Program-made: the position numbers and the translations under genes
Origin: Neoarius graeffei
Taxonomy: Eukaryota; Chordata; Actinopteri; Siluriformes; Ariidae
DNA length: 64,000 nt
Reading direction: 5' to 3'
NCBI RefSeq assembly: GCF_027579695.1
Contig: NC_083592.1
Location: 31,825,461 to 31,889,460, forward strand
The notes under the pieces: generated by a model
The model's database searches: none
Told to the model about the DNA's origin: nothing
What the model saw: the letters and a program-made list of their open reading frames with translations, nothing else
In this document: in pieces, positions 1-12,900 of the stretch
How positions within the stretch are numbered: the stretch's first letter is position 1
Layout: the number at the start of each line of letters is the position of its first letter

Positions 1-1681
1 ATTGAAAACCTGTGGGGTGAGCTGAAGAGGAGGGTGCACAAGAGAGGGCCGAGGACCCTGGATGATCTGGAGAGATTGTCAGGGGCAGATCCAGGAAAAT
101 GAGAAGTGGGGTGTCAACCCAGTAAGGCCGGGGGTCCAGGGGCTGCCAAAGGCCCCTGGAAGCCCTGCAGTTTTTAAATGCCCAGAGATGCATTTTGAGC
201 TGTCAGAGACATGTTGTAAATTAAATCTCTTAAAGAAAATTACCATATCAAAAATATGTTTTAAAAGTAGGTACTTTCAAAACCATTTTATTAGTCATTG
301 AAAATGATATTGTCAGAGTTGCAGGTATATGCATAACATAATTACAACTGATATATGGTCACTTTATAAAAGTTGCACCGTCATATAATACTTTATCATA
401 TGACACACTACAGTGTAGTACACTGACCACAAAACACATATCAATAAGTTATTACTATTTTAGCAACTGCAATCCGAGCTCCTGCTCAGGACATTCAATG
501 TACATATAAGACAGTGAATATACCCAGGTAAACTGAGGTAATGTAAGTGGCCACTTAAGACAAAGCTTAATACCGAGATAACTATAAACAAAGACTGCGA
601 GAGTTGCATGTCTATAATACAAAGTCAGTAACTGCAATCTGAGCTCCTGAGTCTAATAGACTGAGAGAACGATACAATGATTGTGTGAGCTGCATGTGAA
701 CAAGTCCTAATAATAAGTCTTAGTTCCTAAGACTCAGGAGATTTCAAGCAGATTTTCTTCAGAGCTGTTGCAAAAATCAACATCTCTCACAGACCTATCC
801 AGCCGCTGTTGTAAAAATCACAGTGAGGCTCACCCCAAAACGGCACGTGTCCCATGTACATACACAGGGTATAGTAAGTACAGGGATACCCTATTAATGA
901 ATACAAGCAGTAGCTGGACAGCCGACACATGTGTGTACGCAGTAAGTCTGCTGCAGCATCTTATCATTTTGGCTTGTGAACATGCACGTTAACAATATCA
1001 TAAACATAAAAGGATGGTGCACACACTTTACATGCAATATACACCCTTTCCGGGAATACAGTATGTTATTATGTAGATGCACAAAATTCCTGCGCCTTGT
1101 TAAAATCCAGCAGAACTCGCCCAGCTTGCTTTTCACTGCATTTGGGTCACGAGCGAAAAAACCTAAGCTAGGACCTACTATTAAATATAAATTTATACCA
1201 TAAACTCTTCAGCTCAATCCCATATGACGATTTATTTTGTTTACTTTTAAACCTTATTAAGTAAAAAATGATGGGCATATCTCAGTATCTGCAATACTAA
1301 AACCTTTTTTTTTTTTAACAGGGTTGCGCACCAGGTGTGCCCCCCCCCCTTAAATCCGCACCAGAATGTGTAAAGAGGAATGGTCTCAGATGCCCTGCTC
1401 TGTATCTCCAACCTTATAGAATATTATAAAAGACTCAGTGCTGTTTTACTGGCAAAGAGAGGTTGTACAAAGTATTAAATGCAGGGGTGCCAATAATAGT
1501 GGCACGTTTTTGTTGAAAATAACTATTTCTTGATGAGGGATTTCTTTTTCTCTGAATAAATTTTTCAATTCAAGGTTGGAATTATTTTTCCATATTTTTC
1601 AGTGTGAGATGAAGCAACATCATCAAAAGGTGAATTTTTTCCAATCTTTACAAGGGGTGCCAATAATTGTGGAGGGCACTG
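1..1681 (+). mobile_element. Tc1-like transposon, truncated by window edge and split by an insert
   Basis: The first 79 bases translate to the C-terminal catalytic end of a Tc1 transposase (IENLWGELKRRVHKRG). The same reading resumes near 1370 (KEEWSQMPCS) and runs into the typical 3' end. That end has two spaced copies of the 'ggggtgccaataat' motif and stops at the inverted-repeat terminus ggagggcactg around 1681. The segment between is foreign. The reading is a relic with stops. The 5' part of the element lies outside the window. Confidence 0.85.
80..1361. mobile_element. non-autonomous hAT-like insert inside the Tc1 element
   Basis: This block interrupts the Tc1 transposase. It begins caggggcagatccagg and ends near ccttaaatccgcac, an imperfect inverted pair. 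The flanks gagattgt (72-79) and cagaatgt (1362-1369) match at 6 of 8 bases, compatible with a decayed 8-bp target duplication. The C/G-rich text just inside the left end resembles the 18895-21117 element. No transposase is visible. The hAT assignment is an inference from TIR and TSD form. Confidence 0.5.
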
Positions 1682-2246
1682 CACTTTAAATTACCTAAAA
1701 TGTATGTGACGATATGAAGGGTTTCTCATTCACTGGTACCCTACCACCACCTAGAGGCAGTGGATTAATATAGCTGGACTATTTCTTCAGGCACACTGTA
1801 GATTGGTGTGGATAGCATACGTTATTCTGAGTTTATTGTTTGTGGAATGGGACACTGATATAAAAACCAAGATTTGCTGTAATGGTAGTGTGAGTATCAG
1901 GGTTTGGGTTTGTGCTACAGGATATATAATACTGCTGATGAATGACAGACACATACACAAACACTTTTCTGCTCCAGGTACATCATCCGGTCAGACCCGT
2001 TGGCCCACGTACCTGACGAGTTGCCTGTGTGCCAGGCAGGTGCCAGGCTGAAGCAGGATTATGGCACAGAGACAAGAGGAGAGACTCATCTCTGAGAACC
2101 AGAGTTCTGCTTGGAACATGCATGGAGAGTGCCTCCTGTTCCCAATACACACAGCCACAATCCATCAAGCACGCAGTCCTCCAAGGCCACATGGGGAGGG
2201 TGGGGGGGTTCATTCCACTATCACGAACAACTTCCCCCACGTTTAC

Positions 2247-2383
2247 CTTTTCCATGACAGGACTGGAATCTGTGTGCATTTTTTCACTGAAATGGCTGCT
2301 GCATTTTCCCAGTTTAGACAGATTCCGAAACAGGGAGATGTCATGTTCTGGACCAAACACACTGTTCAAGCCCTTTCTTTCCT
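2247..2383 (-). CDS. candidate orphan exon, unknown product
   Basis: On the minus strand a pyrimidine-rich acceptor (ttactgtccag) precedes 137 nt of open frame (ERKGLNSVFGPEHDISLFRN and on to MEK), followed by AAAAG|GTAAAC, a reasonable donor. No family is recognised and no partner exons were found. It could be part of an undetected minus-strand gene, an alternative exon, or chance. Confidence 0.2.
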
Positions 2384-4312
2384 CTGGACAGTAAGTGAAA
2401 TACAAAAGAATGCAATATTTCGCTGAGTGAGGGGAAGAGAAAGAAATCATGACTGCCATGTAACGAGATGAGATTTTAAGAAGACATTAATCAGTAAATA
2501 TAAAAGTGAAGCTTCTTTTTTGTATATACATGTAGTTACATATACTTTTACTTGGTCACTGGATCTTCAGTATAGATCATACATCATATTATTGTTTTGT
2601 CCTTGAAGCACAAATATTTTAGGTTAGAATTACCCAACCAGTAAAACTCAACGATTACCATGAACTATTTGATCAATATCAAGTGAATTTATCATATCAA
2701 GTATTATTTTCAGTATAAAATTGGTTTATTGATTCAATTCAGGTGCTTTATCACCACTTTGAAAACCGGCAGCAAAAAAAAAAAAAAATTGGTAACCAGT
2801 TTTTAACCAGTAATTACTTTTATATCCAATATCACAAATGTTCGCATGCTTCATGCATATTGTGTATATTTTTTTTAATAGGCACCCTGAGAGCCTCCCA
2901 TCATTACAGTAGGATAGAAAGTAATTTTTTTTCCAGTAACATGGCTCCCACAGAAGGGCTGCTCATGAGAAACTGTCTGACAGTTCATTCTCTGATACAG
3001 ATCATAAATGTGTACACAATCAAAATTACACTATATATTTGCTATTTTTCAATGCCATTTTGCCTGAAAGTAAACAATTAAGTATTTTCCTATTTGTATT
3101 AGTGCCAGATGTTGAAAACTAAAAAGTTGTCACATTTTTATCCATGTGTTTCTTTGGACACTACATTTATTACTCAGTGTCATTCAGAAATAATGACTAG
3201 AATACGAGAACCTGCCAGGTATGTTGCACTAAGCTCTGCTGGTCCAAATGGAGTAGTGAAGTACAGCATGACCCTTTAACCCTCAACTACAAAGAAATGA
3301 AGCAGCAGCAGTGTTACCGTATAAAAAGTTTCCATTTCTTGTTTTTGCTCAAAACACAAAAGTAGATCATTATAAAGCATATATAACAGTTAATTACTAC
3401 ATGTTGCACGTCATTTTAAAGCTACATTAGAATAATAGTGTAGAATAGTGTCTGGATTTTTTTTCAGGGCAATTTTTGATATGTGAAGTGAGAACAGCAA
3501 ATCTTGAACATTATTGTTGGGTTCAATAGCCACTACATGAAGGGATATTTATAATAAAGATAATTATCGAATATTAGCTGCCTTGCAGCAGTATATTTCT
3601 ATTGGCCCTTCATGGTTCTCTCCAGTGACTACTGTAGTGCATCCTGAAGATCAAATGGATACTGCTGAGCCATATTTCCCAACCCGTCCATCTCAGGTGA
3701 CTGAGGAGAAGCAGTAGAGCTAGCAGAAGGAAAGTTCGTTCAAAGCGAATAGCATAAATATCACTGCAGCCCTCAAAACATGTTTGTCATGTTGAGAGAC
3801 TCTTTGTGCCATAATTCTTGGCTGGTCATGCTTGTAGCCTGTTTTCAAGGCAAACCATCAGTTGCTTTTCAGGTGAAGAGGAGCACAAGCTCGGTTTGTC
3901 TGCATGTTTACACACTCCCTTACTGAAGAGAAGAGAAGCCAGGCAGCAAATGGTCATTGCTTCTCATCCACTATATACCACCATTATTATGCTCATAACT
4001 ACCTTAAAGTGGTATGAGGAGTGGATTACCTTCAAGTGGACTGTCCACTCGAGGTTTATTTCCTTTTCTTCTTGTCATTTGTAAAGACTATGCATATTGT
4101 GCATGTTAGCATAGTCTGCAAATCTCCTTTTGAAAGCTGCACATGCTCAGATTCTTTACCACTGACCGCCTTCAACTATTTGTTTCAAGGTGTGTAGAAT
4201 CGGGTGAGCATTGCAAGAGAAGATGATGACAAATGGACAATGCATGTCCTTTTATTGCCAAACAAGATACCTACGTATGTTTACAGTTGCTGGCTTCTGG
4301 GTTTTTTTTTTT

Positions 4313-4333
4313 TGTGTGTGTGTGTGTGTGTGT
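4313..4333. repeat. (TG)n microsatellite
   Basis: About ten TG units follow a T-run. It lies in intergenic sequence. Confidence 0.9.
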
Positions 4334-4964
4334 AGAACAGTACATTGTAAAGGAGAACTGATCCATTTTGTACAATTTCTTATATGAAGTCTGTGTACTT
4401 CCAACATGTACAAATGATTCAATAAATGCTGCATGCAGCCAGAAATAATGATTTCCTTCATTCATAATTTATTATATTTAGAGTTCAAAATAGCTTATTT
4501 AGTCATTTTGTTCACACTTCGTAACACTTCTGATCTTGTCAACATAAGGAATAAAATACAAGGTAGCCCTGTTATAGGAAAATAAATCAGTGACAGGATG
4601 GTGTGATGTCACATGGGAAGCGACGTTACTGTGGTCACTATGAATTATATTATTTCCCATGAGAGTACATCCTTTAGTGTTTCATTTCTTCTTATGGGAC
4701 AGCAAATTTGCCATGACTGCACCATGTTCAGTTATCTGTTTAGAGTTCCATTTAACATTGTGGAACATCTTAGAGAAAAGATAGTTATCACCACTTATCG
4801 GCTATAAAACAGTCTTTGCCTCACCAACTACTTTTCTTGGCGCGGTACCAAAAAGCTGAGAAAGCACAAACTCCTACCCTGAAGACTCTCCCATGGTGGA
4901 AAACTGCTCAAGCACTGACTTTGGAGACTCCTTGCAGAAATACTGTAAACGCATCATTTTACAT

Positions 4965-4970
4965 TTTATT
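4965..4970 (-). promoter_or_regulatory. candidate polyadenylation signal of the LRR gene
   Basis: TTTATT on the plus strand is AATAAA on the minus strand, about 320 nt beyond the LRR gene stop codon. It is a plausible 3' end, but no transcript evidence is available. Confidence 0.35.
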
Positions 4971-5292
4971 AACTCTATTATTAAAGCATATATATGGAGC
5001 ATCAACCATACAAGTTCCTGTGAATGAACTGTTACTAGAGAAATGATAATTAGAACAAGCACATTCATAAAAATACTGTGATTACAGCTATGATCTGAGC
5101 CATGCTGTTTTAGAAAATTAATCCATGCTAAGATTTGAGAATGCAACAGCTCTGTGGTACAAGTTCATTTAGTTTACAAGAGCACATTATATTTACCCTC
5201 CTGCCCATTTACTTAATTAAAATATTTTTCATGTCTAAACTATTAGCAGTTCTATGGCTTTCCATGGTGCTTCCTCAAGATTGAGTGACCAG

Positions 5293-6945
5293 TTAAATTT
5301 TTTGCTTCTTCATATGACTTTGCCTCCATCTGTCTCGTGTCCAGCGACCCCGGTTCTCCACCACCTCATGTAGAAGATCTATGAAGCTGTACTCATTATC
5401 CACTAGCAAGTTGTCATCACTGGGAGATCCTCCAGAAGAGTGTGCACCTGAGTTGGAGCGAGACTTATCCCTCTTTCCATCTCTTTCTGCTCTTTTTGGT
5501 TGCCTCATAGATATGGCTCGGGTCTGTTCACCCTTTGGAAATGGATCTGACTTTTTCTTCTTGCCGCTTCTCGTCTTCACTTCAGTGGCAGCTTCAGAGT
5601 GCATGCCTTCACACAGTGGTTTGATAGTGACAAAGTCAGAATGTGCCTCATTATTTATTGAGCAATGACTTTTAATCATTTCAGACTGTCCTTCATTCAT
5701 CTCAACATATTCTCTGATCAAGCTGGACATGTCTTGGATGCAAGATCGATTGACAAACTCACAAATTTCCATAGAAAGTTCCACAGATTGAATGGGCTCA
5801 AGGTCCTTTAGTCGTAGCTGCTGTTCAGGAAACCCTGAACAACTGGCTTGTGGGATATTTTCTGGAATAGCTGAAGAGATGCCAGAGGGAAACAATCTAT
5901 GATACTCACAATCTGTAACAAAAATGAGCTTTGGAGAAACATTGAGGACCTGCTGGGTTTGAGCCATTCGCTTTTTCCACTCAATTGCTGTAGGAGGCCA
6001 GGACAACGTATGCCTGATGGGTCTTAAATTCAACTGTCCATTGGAAGTCTTGGTGCAAATCTGCTCTGGATTTTGGCTTCGCTTTTCTGGATCAGCTCCA
6101 ATGGTGAGGTAAGGCATGTTCTCAACATCTCCCAGAGGCTGAAAGCCATAATCATGCTCTGGAGGGAGTGGAGATCTTGCTAAACTGGAGCTCGAATTAT
6201 ATTCATCAGAAACATGTTCTTCACTGGATACAGAGTCTTCAATATGCAGAAATCCCTGATCTTTTACATTTCTCTCTAAAGTATGTTCACCCTTTTCTCC
6301 ACACTCTAAATTCTGCCCGTACTTGCCTTCTGCTTTCAAAGTTTTGATAAACTCATCTCGTCTCTCAACCTGTCTACATTTTTCCATTTCAGTTTTTCCT
6401 GCTTGTCCCTCTTTTTCCGCATTTCCATACTTGCTGCCTTTTTTCCTTGATTCAATCTTTTTACCATCTAACTTTTCAAACTCTTGTTCTGTCCATCCAG
6501 CAGGTATTTCTTGATCCTTCACCATCCACACTCCTGCATGCTCTATTTCAGTGCCTGGGCATCTTCCAAAGCCATCAGCTCTAGAGAGTACAGGCCCTGC
6601 TGACTTGGGTCGGCTACTCATCTCTCTTGGTTGGTATATTCCTGTGCTGTAAATCTGGTAAATTTGTGACTCCAGTACTGGCTGGTTCAGCCTTAATAAA
6701 AGTCTGTTATTTGATCGTTTCCTTTTCTTGTCCCAAGAAATAGTTTCCACTTTGTTAGAGATGTCAGGTGTTGCTCTACAATCTGACTGGTCTTGTCTTG
6801 TTTCTTGTTCTTCTTGAGAAGGTTGGATGGCCACTTGATGTTTTTGCTCTCGTTTCCTATGGTATAAAACTGACAACACACAGATAACAAATACCAGGGC
6901 ACAAAGTACCACTGGCAGAATATATTTATTAGACTTTCTGGTATT
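5293..6945 (-). CDS. LRR gene exon 5: transmembrane helix and cytoplasmic tail
   Basis: 1653 nt, acceptor attctgtag, stop TAA at 5295-5293. It starts NTRKSNKY and runs into a 21-residue hydrophobic helix. The long tail that follows is rich in Lys, Glu and Ser, with no enzymatic domain visible. Confidence 0.93.
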   Translation of the reverse strand, partial: NTRKSNKYILPVVLCALVFVICVLSVLYHRKREQKHQVAIQPSQEEQETRQDQSDCRATPDISNKVETISWDKKRKRSNNRLLLRLNQPVLESQIYQIYSTGIYQPREMSSRPKSAGPVLSRADGFGRCPGTEIEHAGVWMVKDQEIPAGWTEQEFEKLDGKKIESRKKGSKYGNAEKEGQAGKTEMEKCRQVERRDEFIKTLKAEGKYGQNLECGEKGEHTLERNVKDQGFLHIEDSVSSEEHVSDEYNSSSSLARSPLPPEHDYGFQPLGDVENMPYLTIGADPEKRSQNPEQICTKTSNGQLNLRPIRHTLSWPPTAIEWKKRMAQTQQVLNVSPKLIFVTDCEYHRLFPSGISSAIPENIPQASCSGFPEQQLRLKDLEPIQSVELSMEICEFVNRSCIQDMSSLIREYVEMNEGQSEMIKSHCSINNEAHSDFVTIKPLCEGMHSEAATEVKTRSGKKKKSDPFPKGEQTRAISMRQPKRAERDGKRDKSRSNSGAHSSGGSPSDDNLLVDNEYSFIDLLHEVVENRGRWTRDRWRQSHMKKQKI

Positions 6946-9900
6946 CTACAGAATAATCAACATGTCTTGAGAGGAGTGATGGGTCACTTACTGGTAATAA
7001 TGAGACACCAGTAGAAAGTTATCAACTGGCAGAAATTTAAGAACCATTTCTACTGCAGCTGATGGAAATAACCAGGATAACTCATATTTCCTCCAAATTA
7101 CACCACTTATAGGATTTTTTTTTTTTAATGGAGATCATCTAGCCAGTAGTTATTCAGAGGCATACATGCTACATGATTATGTAAAGGCACTTCAAGTTTT
7201 GTTGTTGTATACTAGTTCATCTCAAACAACTAGAATATTGTGAAAAAAATTCATTTTTTTCATCAGTTACTTAAGAAAGTGGAAAATTTAATATATTCTT
7301 GACTCATTACATGTAAAAGATTTGTCAGTGAGGGCAGGTAGATTGGAGGTGGATGTATTTACTGGGAGAGAGTATTAGAAAAGAAGCAATAAATAGGCAC
7401 AAAGTCCAAAACGGCAGGCTGAAGCAATAACAAACAGGCCAAGAGTCAGGCGAGGCACAGACAGACTAAACTGGGGTAGACAAGAACCCCCACAAAGAGC
7501 TCCCTTTGGGAACTAAAACCCATCTTTGATGGCCCAGCACTGAACACACTGGTTCTGGGCGGACCTGGTACTGGATTCTTGGCTCAGGTGGGGGCTTGAG
7601 CTGGGCTTTGAATAGATGCAAGGACCCAGACGGAGGCTTGTGCTCAGGCTCAAGACAGGCCTTGGGCTCCGGACTAGGCATGGACCCTGACATCAGCATG
7701 GGCTCAGGGACAGGCACAGGCTTTGTCTGAGCGCTGCTCTCATCCTTGTTAAAGCTAGACGGCATAGTAGTGAGGTCCTCAAAGCCAGGTGGTGGGTAAA
7801 AGAGCTTGTCTGCATTGAAATCTGGAACAGAGGCCACCCCGTTGGCCTCTGGCACAGGCTCTGGAACTGGCAGTGGAGATAAGGCTTCCTCTTCTGCTGC
7901 TGCTGCTTCAGCCACTGGAGGAAGCTCTAAAGCAAAGGCCTCCTCTTCTGCCATTGCTTCGGCTTCTAGCATCTTATCCCCCCCCCCAAAAAAAAAAAAA
8001 AGTATGAGGATCCTCCTTCCCCAGAGCCTGAAACAGGTGTCAGAACATGGCACCAAATAGCTGGGAGTTTCTAAGGCATGGCTGTTCCACTTGGACCAGG
8101 TACTCAGCCCATCAGCGTACTCACTCTGTGAACCAGTGAATCATACAGATGACCCAGACATGCTCTAAAGGCCTGGGCTCCACCAGGTCAGAATAAAAGA
8201 GCGCATATTGTAGTATGAACCCATTTGGGGGATACTCCACCCCCATCATAGGGTGCCGGGATGTCCAACCCTAACCACTGCAGGAAAAATACTGATCCAG
8301 GTAGACACACAGAAACTGGGGCATGGTGTTAAGCAGGGTGCCAGGTCTCTTCCACTACATCCATGGGTTGGCAAAGTATTCTGTCAGTGAGGGCAGGTAG
8401 ATTGGAAGCAGATGTATTTGCTGGAAGAGAGTCTTTATTAGAAAAGAAGCAATAAACAGGCACAAAGTCCAAAATGGCAGGCTGAAGCAATAACAATGAA
8501 CAGGCTAACAATTAGGCAAGGCACAGACAGACTAAACTGGGCTAGTCAAGATCAGAAACAAAAACACAGAACAAGAGTCAAGAATCCAGGAAGACAATAC
8601 AAAAGGCTCAGTAATGGTGACTAGCAATGCAAAACTTTGCAAAGTCTAGTTGCCTGCATCATCATTTTATGTGCATGCTAATTGTGCCTTAACCCAGGGC
8701 AGTTGCTAGTCATTAGAGGCACATACTGCACAGAGCACTCGCGAGTGAAAGTCTGTTGTGTGTGCCAGTGTGCACAGATGTAACAGTTTCAAGAATTTTT
8801 TCCATTTTAATTTTGATAATTATGGTCTACAGCCCAAAAAACCCATCTCAAAATAGAGCATTTCATTTCAAAATTGAATAAAATATAAAAATACCATGCA
8901 TTTCTTGGTCTAGTTAAGTACAAGCAACCACAATCATGGGGAAGACTGCTGACTTGACAGTTGTCCAGAAGACGATTGACACTCTCCACAAGAAGAGTAA
9001 GCCACAGGTGGTCATTGCTAAAAAGGCTGGCTGGAAAAGGTGCACAAGCAACAGGGATGGCTGCAGCCTTGACAGGATTCTCAAGAAAAGTAAATTCGAG
9101 AACTTCACAAGGAGTGGACTGAGGCTTGTGTCAGTGCATCAAGAGCAACCACACAGACGTCTTCAGGAAAGGGGCTACAACTGTTGCATTCCTAATATCA
9201 AGTCACTCCTAAACCAGAGACTGTGTCAGAAGCATCTTATGTGGGCTAAGGAGAGAAAGAACTGGACTGTTGCTCAGTGGTCCAAAGTCGTCATCTCAGA
9301 TGAAAGTAAATTTTGCATTTCATTTGGAAATAAAAGTCCTAGAGTCTGGATGAAGGGTGGAGAGGCACAGAATCCAAGGTATTTGAAATAAAGTGGGAAG
9401 TTTCTGCAGTCTGTGATGATTTGGGGCACCATGCCATCTGCTGGTGTTGGTCTATGGTGTTTTATCAAATCCAAAATCAATGCAACCATCGACCAGATTT
9501 TAGGAGCACTTCATGCTTCCATCTGCTGACGAGCTTTATGGAGATGCTGATTTCCTTTTCCAGCAGGACTTGGTACCTGCCCACAGTGTCAAAACTACTA
9601 CCAAATGGTTTGCTTACCATGATATTACTGTGCTTGATTGGCCAGTCAACTCACCTGACCTGAACTCCATAGAGAATCTATGGGGTATTGTTAAGACAAA
9701 GATGAAAATCACCTGACCCAAAAATACAGACAACCTGAAGGTCACCATCAATGCAACCTGGGCTTCAATAACACTTCATCAGTGCCACAGGATGACTGCC
9801 TCCATGCCACACCGCATTGATGCAGTAATTTGTGATAAAGGAGCCCCAACTAAGTATTGAGTGTATAAATTAACATACTTTAAATGTCCAATTTCTGAAT

Positions 9901-12900
9901 TGTAAATATATTTTTGACTGATTTTAGGAAATATTCTAATAATTTGAGACACTAGATTTCTGATTTTCATGAACTATGAGCCAAATCAAAATTAAAACAA
10001 AGGCTTAAAATATTTCACTTTACGTATAATGAATATAGAATATATGAAATTTTACCTTTTTGAATTAAATTGCGAAAAAGGTAACTTTCACAAAATTCTA
10101 ATTGTTTGAGATGCACTTGTAGACCACCTTGAAAACCAAGATTAAAATAAAAAAAAAAAAGTCTCTCTAAATTGAGAAACTTCCCACTTGTGTCCTGCCT
10201 ACGCCTAGAATAGAGCACTTGAATGCAAACATAATGCGCAAGTTAAAATGAAATACAGAACTTAGATGCATCTCTGTTAATGTGGGTATAAATCATGTTC
10301 ATGACATTCTAGTGTTTAGGAAAACCTACCTACTAAGCTGATAATAGTAGACAGATTAGTGCTTCCTGGTGTGAAGGTTTGGCTGTTTCTGGTTGTAAGG
10401 GTTACATCTGTTACTGCATTCACACATTTGGACACATTCCACACAAGCCTTCCTCGCTGATGAGCTGGGCTCTCGCAGAGCACCATCATCTCATTCTGCA
10501 GCAGGGAGGCATTTTGCAGCTCTGCAGACAACACTCACAAGTTAGTACTGCAAGGACAGTACTGAGGTAGTTAACTATAGGTCATACTAAAGCGGGAAGC
10601 ATGTTGCAGACTTGAGATATTGGGCATCATAGTTATGACCTTGTAATCCACAATTATAGTTCATACAGTATGTCTATGAACATATGTGAAGTTTTAATTC
10701 AATTTTACTTGTGCTACCCAAATTCAAAACTAGAATGGTCACAACACAGCTTTCCAGAAATCCAATGCAGATTTATATTTAGATCCTTAATGAGCAAGGC
10801 AGAGGTGAACGTGGCAATGAAAAACTCCCTGAAATGAAGAAACTGAGAAGAACTGGCATTTTCTGGGTGACACCATATAGTAGGATTATTAACCATCATA
10901 AATCATTACACCATAATTGTATACTATAAAGTCAAACAGTAGGCTTACTGTGTATTTAAAGAATGTTTAGTTTGAGCATATTGTGAATAAGAGTCCAGAA
11001 ATGAGCACAGGACTGTCTTTATAAATACAACAGCAGTTCTTTGATGCAAATCTACAGCATCCAGGTGAGATTATCCACTGCAAGACTTTGAGGTGCAAAT
11101 CTATATATTATCCACAATACCAAATCAGAAAAAGTTGGGACCACATGTTGAAATTGAAATTAAAACTGAAAATGATTTGTAAATAATCTTTGACCTGTAC
11201 TGCACTCAAAACAATACAACAGCACATTATTTGATGTTTTACCTCAAGAAATTTATTTTTCAAAACATTTAAAAAAAGTTGGGACAGTAAAGTATTTTCC
11301 ACTTTATAATGTTGCCATTCCTTCTCAACATTTAAAAGATGTTTAGTGACTGAAGACACTGAGTGAATCGTTTAAGATGTGATTTTGTCCCATTCTTCCT
11401 GCAAATAGGTCTTAAGGTGTGCAACAGCATGGAGTCAGTCATATTTTTCCATTTCAAAATTCATCACACATTCTCTATTGGGGACAGACTCTCTACAAAG
11501 ACATGGCTGTGGAAGAAATGTGTGAAGAATGTGGTTTTGGGGGAAGCCATGGCCTAATGGTTAGAGAAGTAGCTTTGGGACCAAAAGGTCATGGATTGGA
11601 TTCCCTGGACCAGCAGGAATGTCTGAAGTGCCCTTGAGCAAGGCACCCAACCTCCAACTGCTCTGGGTATGTTGTACGTCACTCTGGATAAGAGCGTCTG
11701 CTAAATGCCTGTAATGAATGAAATGCATCGTCTTGCTGAAATATCCCTAGCAAAAGATGTTGTCTTGAAGGCAAAATATGTTGTTCCAGAATCTCAATGT
11801 ATGCATTAAATAGTGCTGTCACAGAAGTGTAAGCTCCCTTTGTCAAGAGCACTGCCACAACCACATACCATGACAGACTCTGGCTTTTGGCCTTGTTGCT
11901 GGTAACAGTCTGGATGGTCCTTTTGGTCTTTGGTCTGGAGCACATGGAGTCAATTTCTTCCAAAACAGACCTGGAATACTCATTCATCTGACCACAGTAT
12001 ACATTTCCATTGTGTGATGGTCCATCCCAGATGTCTCCTAGCACAGAGAAGAATGACAGCACTTCCGGACACAGTTAACATAAGGCTTCCTTTTTGCACA
12101 GTAAACTTTTAACTGGCATTTGTAGATGTAACTCCATATTGTAGTGCTTGACCAAAGGTTTGTTAAAGTAATCCCAAGCCCATGAGGTTATATCAGCTAT
12201 AGATGAATGACGGTTCTAGATGCAGTGCCGTCTGAGGGATTGGAGATCATGGGTGTTCAACTTTGGCTTGTGCCCTTGCACATGGAAATTCTGCCAGATT
12301 CCTTGAATTGTTTAGTGATATCGTGCACTGCCGAGAGTGAAATATCCAAATCTTTTTGTGGAACATTGCCTCATGTGTTTATTGACAAACTGGAGATCCT
12401 CAGCCCATCTTCCCTCTTCAAAGACTAGGCCTTTCCTGGATACAGACTTTGTCCCAAATCATGATTACACTCACCTGTTGACATCACCCGTTTCAAATCG
12501 CATCATTATTTAAATGTTTTACCTCGTTACTAGCCCTAAATTTCTCCTGTCCCAACATTTTTTTTCCAAATGTATTGCAGGCCTGCAACACAGGAATGGA
12601 TGTATATTAACATGCAAATTAAATGAAGTTGACCAGACAAAACATGAAATATCTTGGGTTAATACTGTCTGCAATGAAATACAAGTTAAAGTAAATTTAG
12701 GAAATCACCGCTTTTTTTTTTTAAATTTGCATTTCCATACCATTCTAACTTCAACAGTTTTACATTTCTTAAAAAAAAGTATAAAACTAAGTAACATAAT
12801 AGCCAAGTCTCATTATACATCACTTCATTTTTATGTCAATTAATTAACAGTGACAGAACTACCTACATAGCATCATCTTGATTTAAACTACCAAGCTCAA

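Larger units (their letters stand above)
1682..5292. other. intergenic stretch with no recognised gene
   Basis: This is AT-rich sequence downstream of the LRR gene. Several short open frames at 1983-2459 overlap on both strands. One has exon-like borders and is listed separately. Otherwise I see only a TG microsatellite at 4313 and a likely polyadenylation signal near 4965. Confidence 0.5.
7212..10119 (+). mobile_element. Tc1-like transposon in the LRR gene intron 4
   Basis: Left terminus ctagttcatctcaaac and right terminus gtttgagatgcacttg are inverted copies, each bordered by TA (7210-7211 and 10120-10121), the usual Tc1 target duplication. The element carries a dead transposase at 8936-9860 and is enlarged by an insert at 7317-8777. 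A second copy of this family lies at 48961-50753. Confidence 0.85.
11116..12745 (-). mobile_element. old Tc1/mariner-superfamily element, LRR intron 3
   Basis: The left end has aaatcagaaaaagttgggac. The right part carries the common fish 3' text (agttgaccagacaaaacatg, then aaatcaccgc). Between them is a decayed transposase read on the minus strand. The element is interrupted by a SINE at 11538-11722. Exact ends are uncertain. Confidence 0.6.

Noticed and set aside
2029..2426. Plus-strand 121-codon ORFs
   Set aside because: They overlap each other and the minus-strand frame, and show no domain. The GDVMFWTK-like string is not enough to call a hydroxylase.
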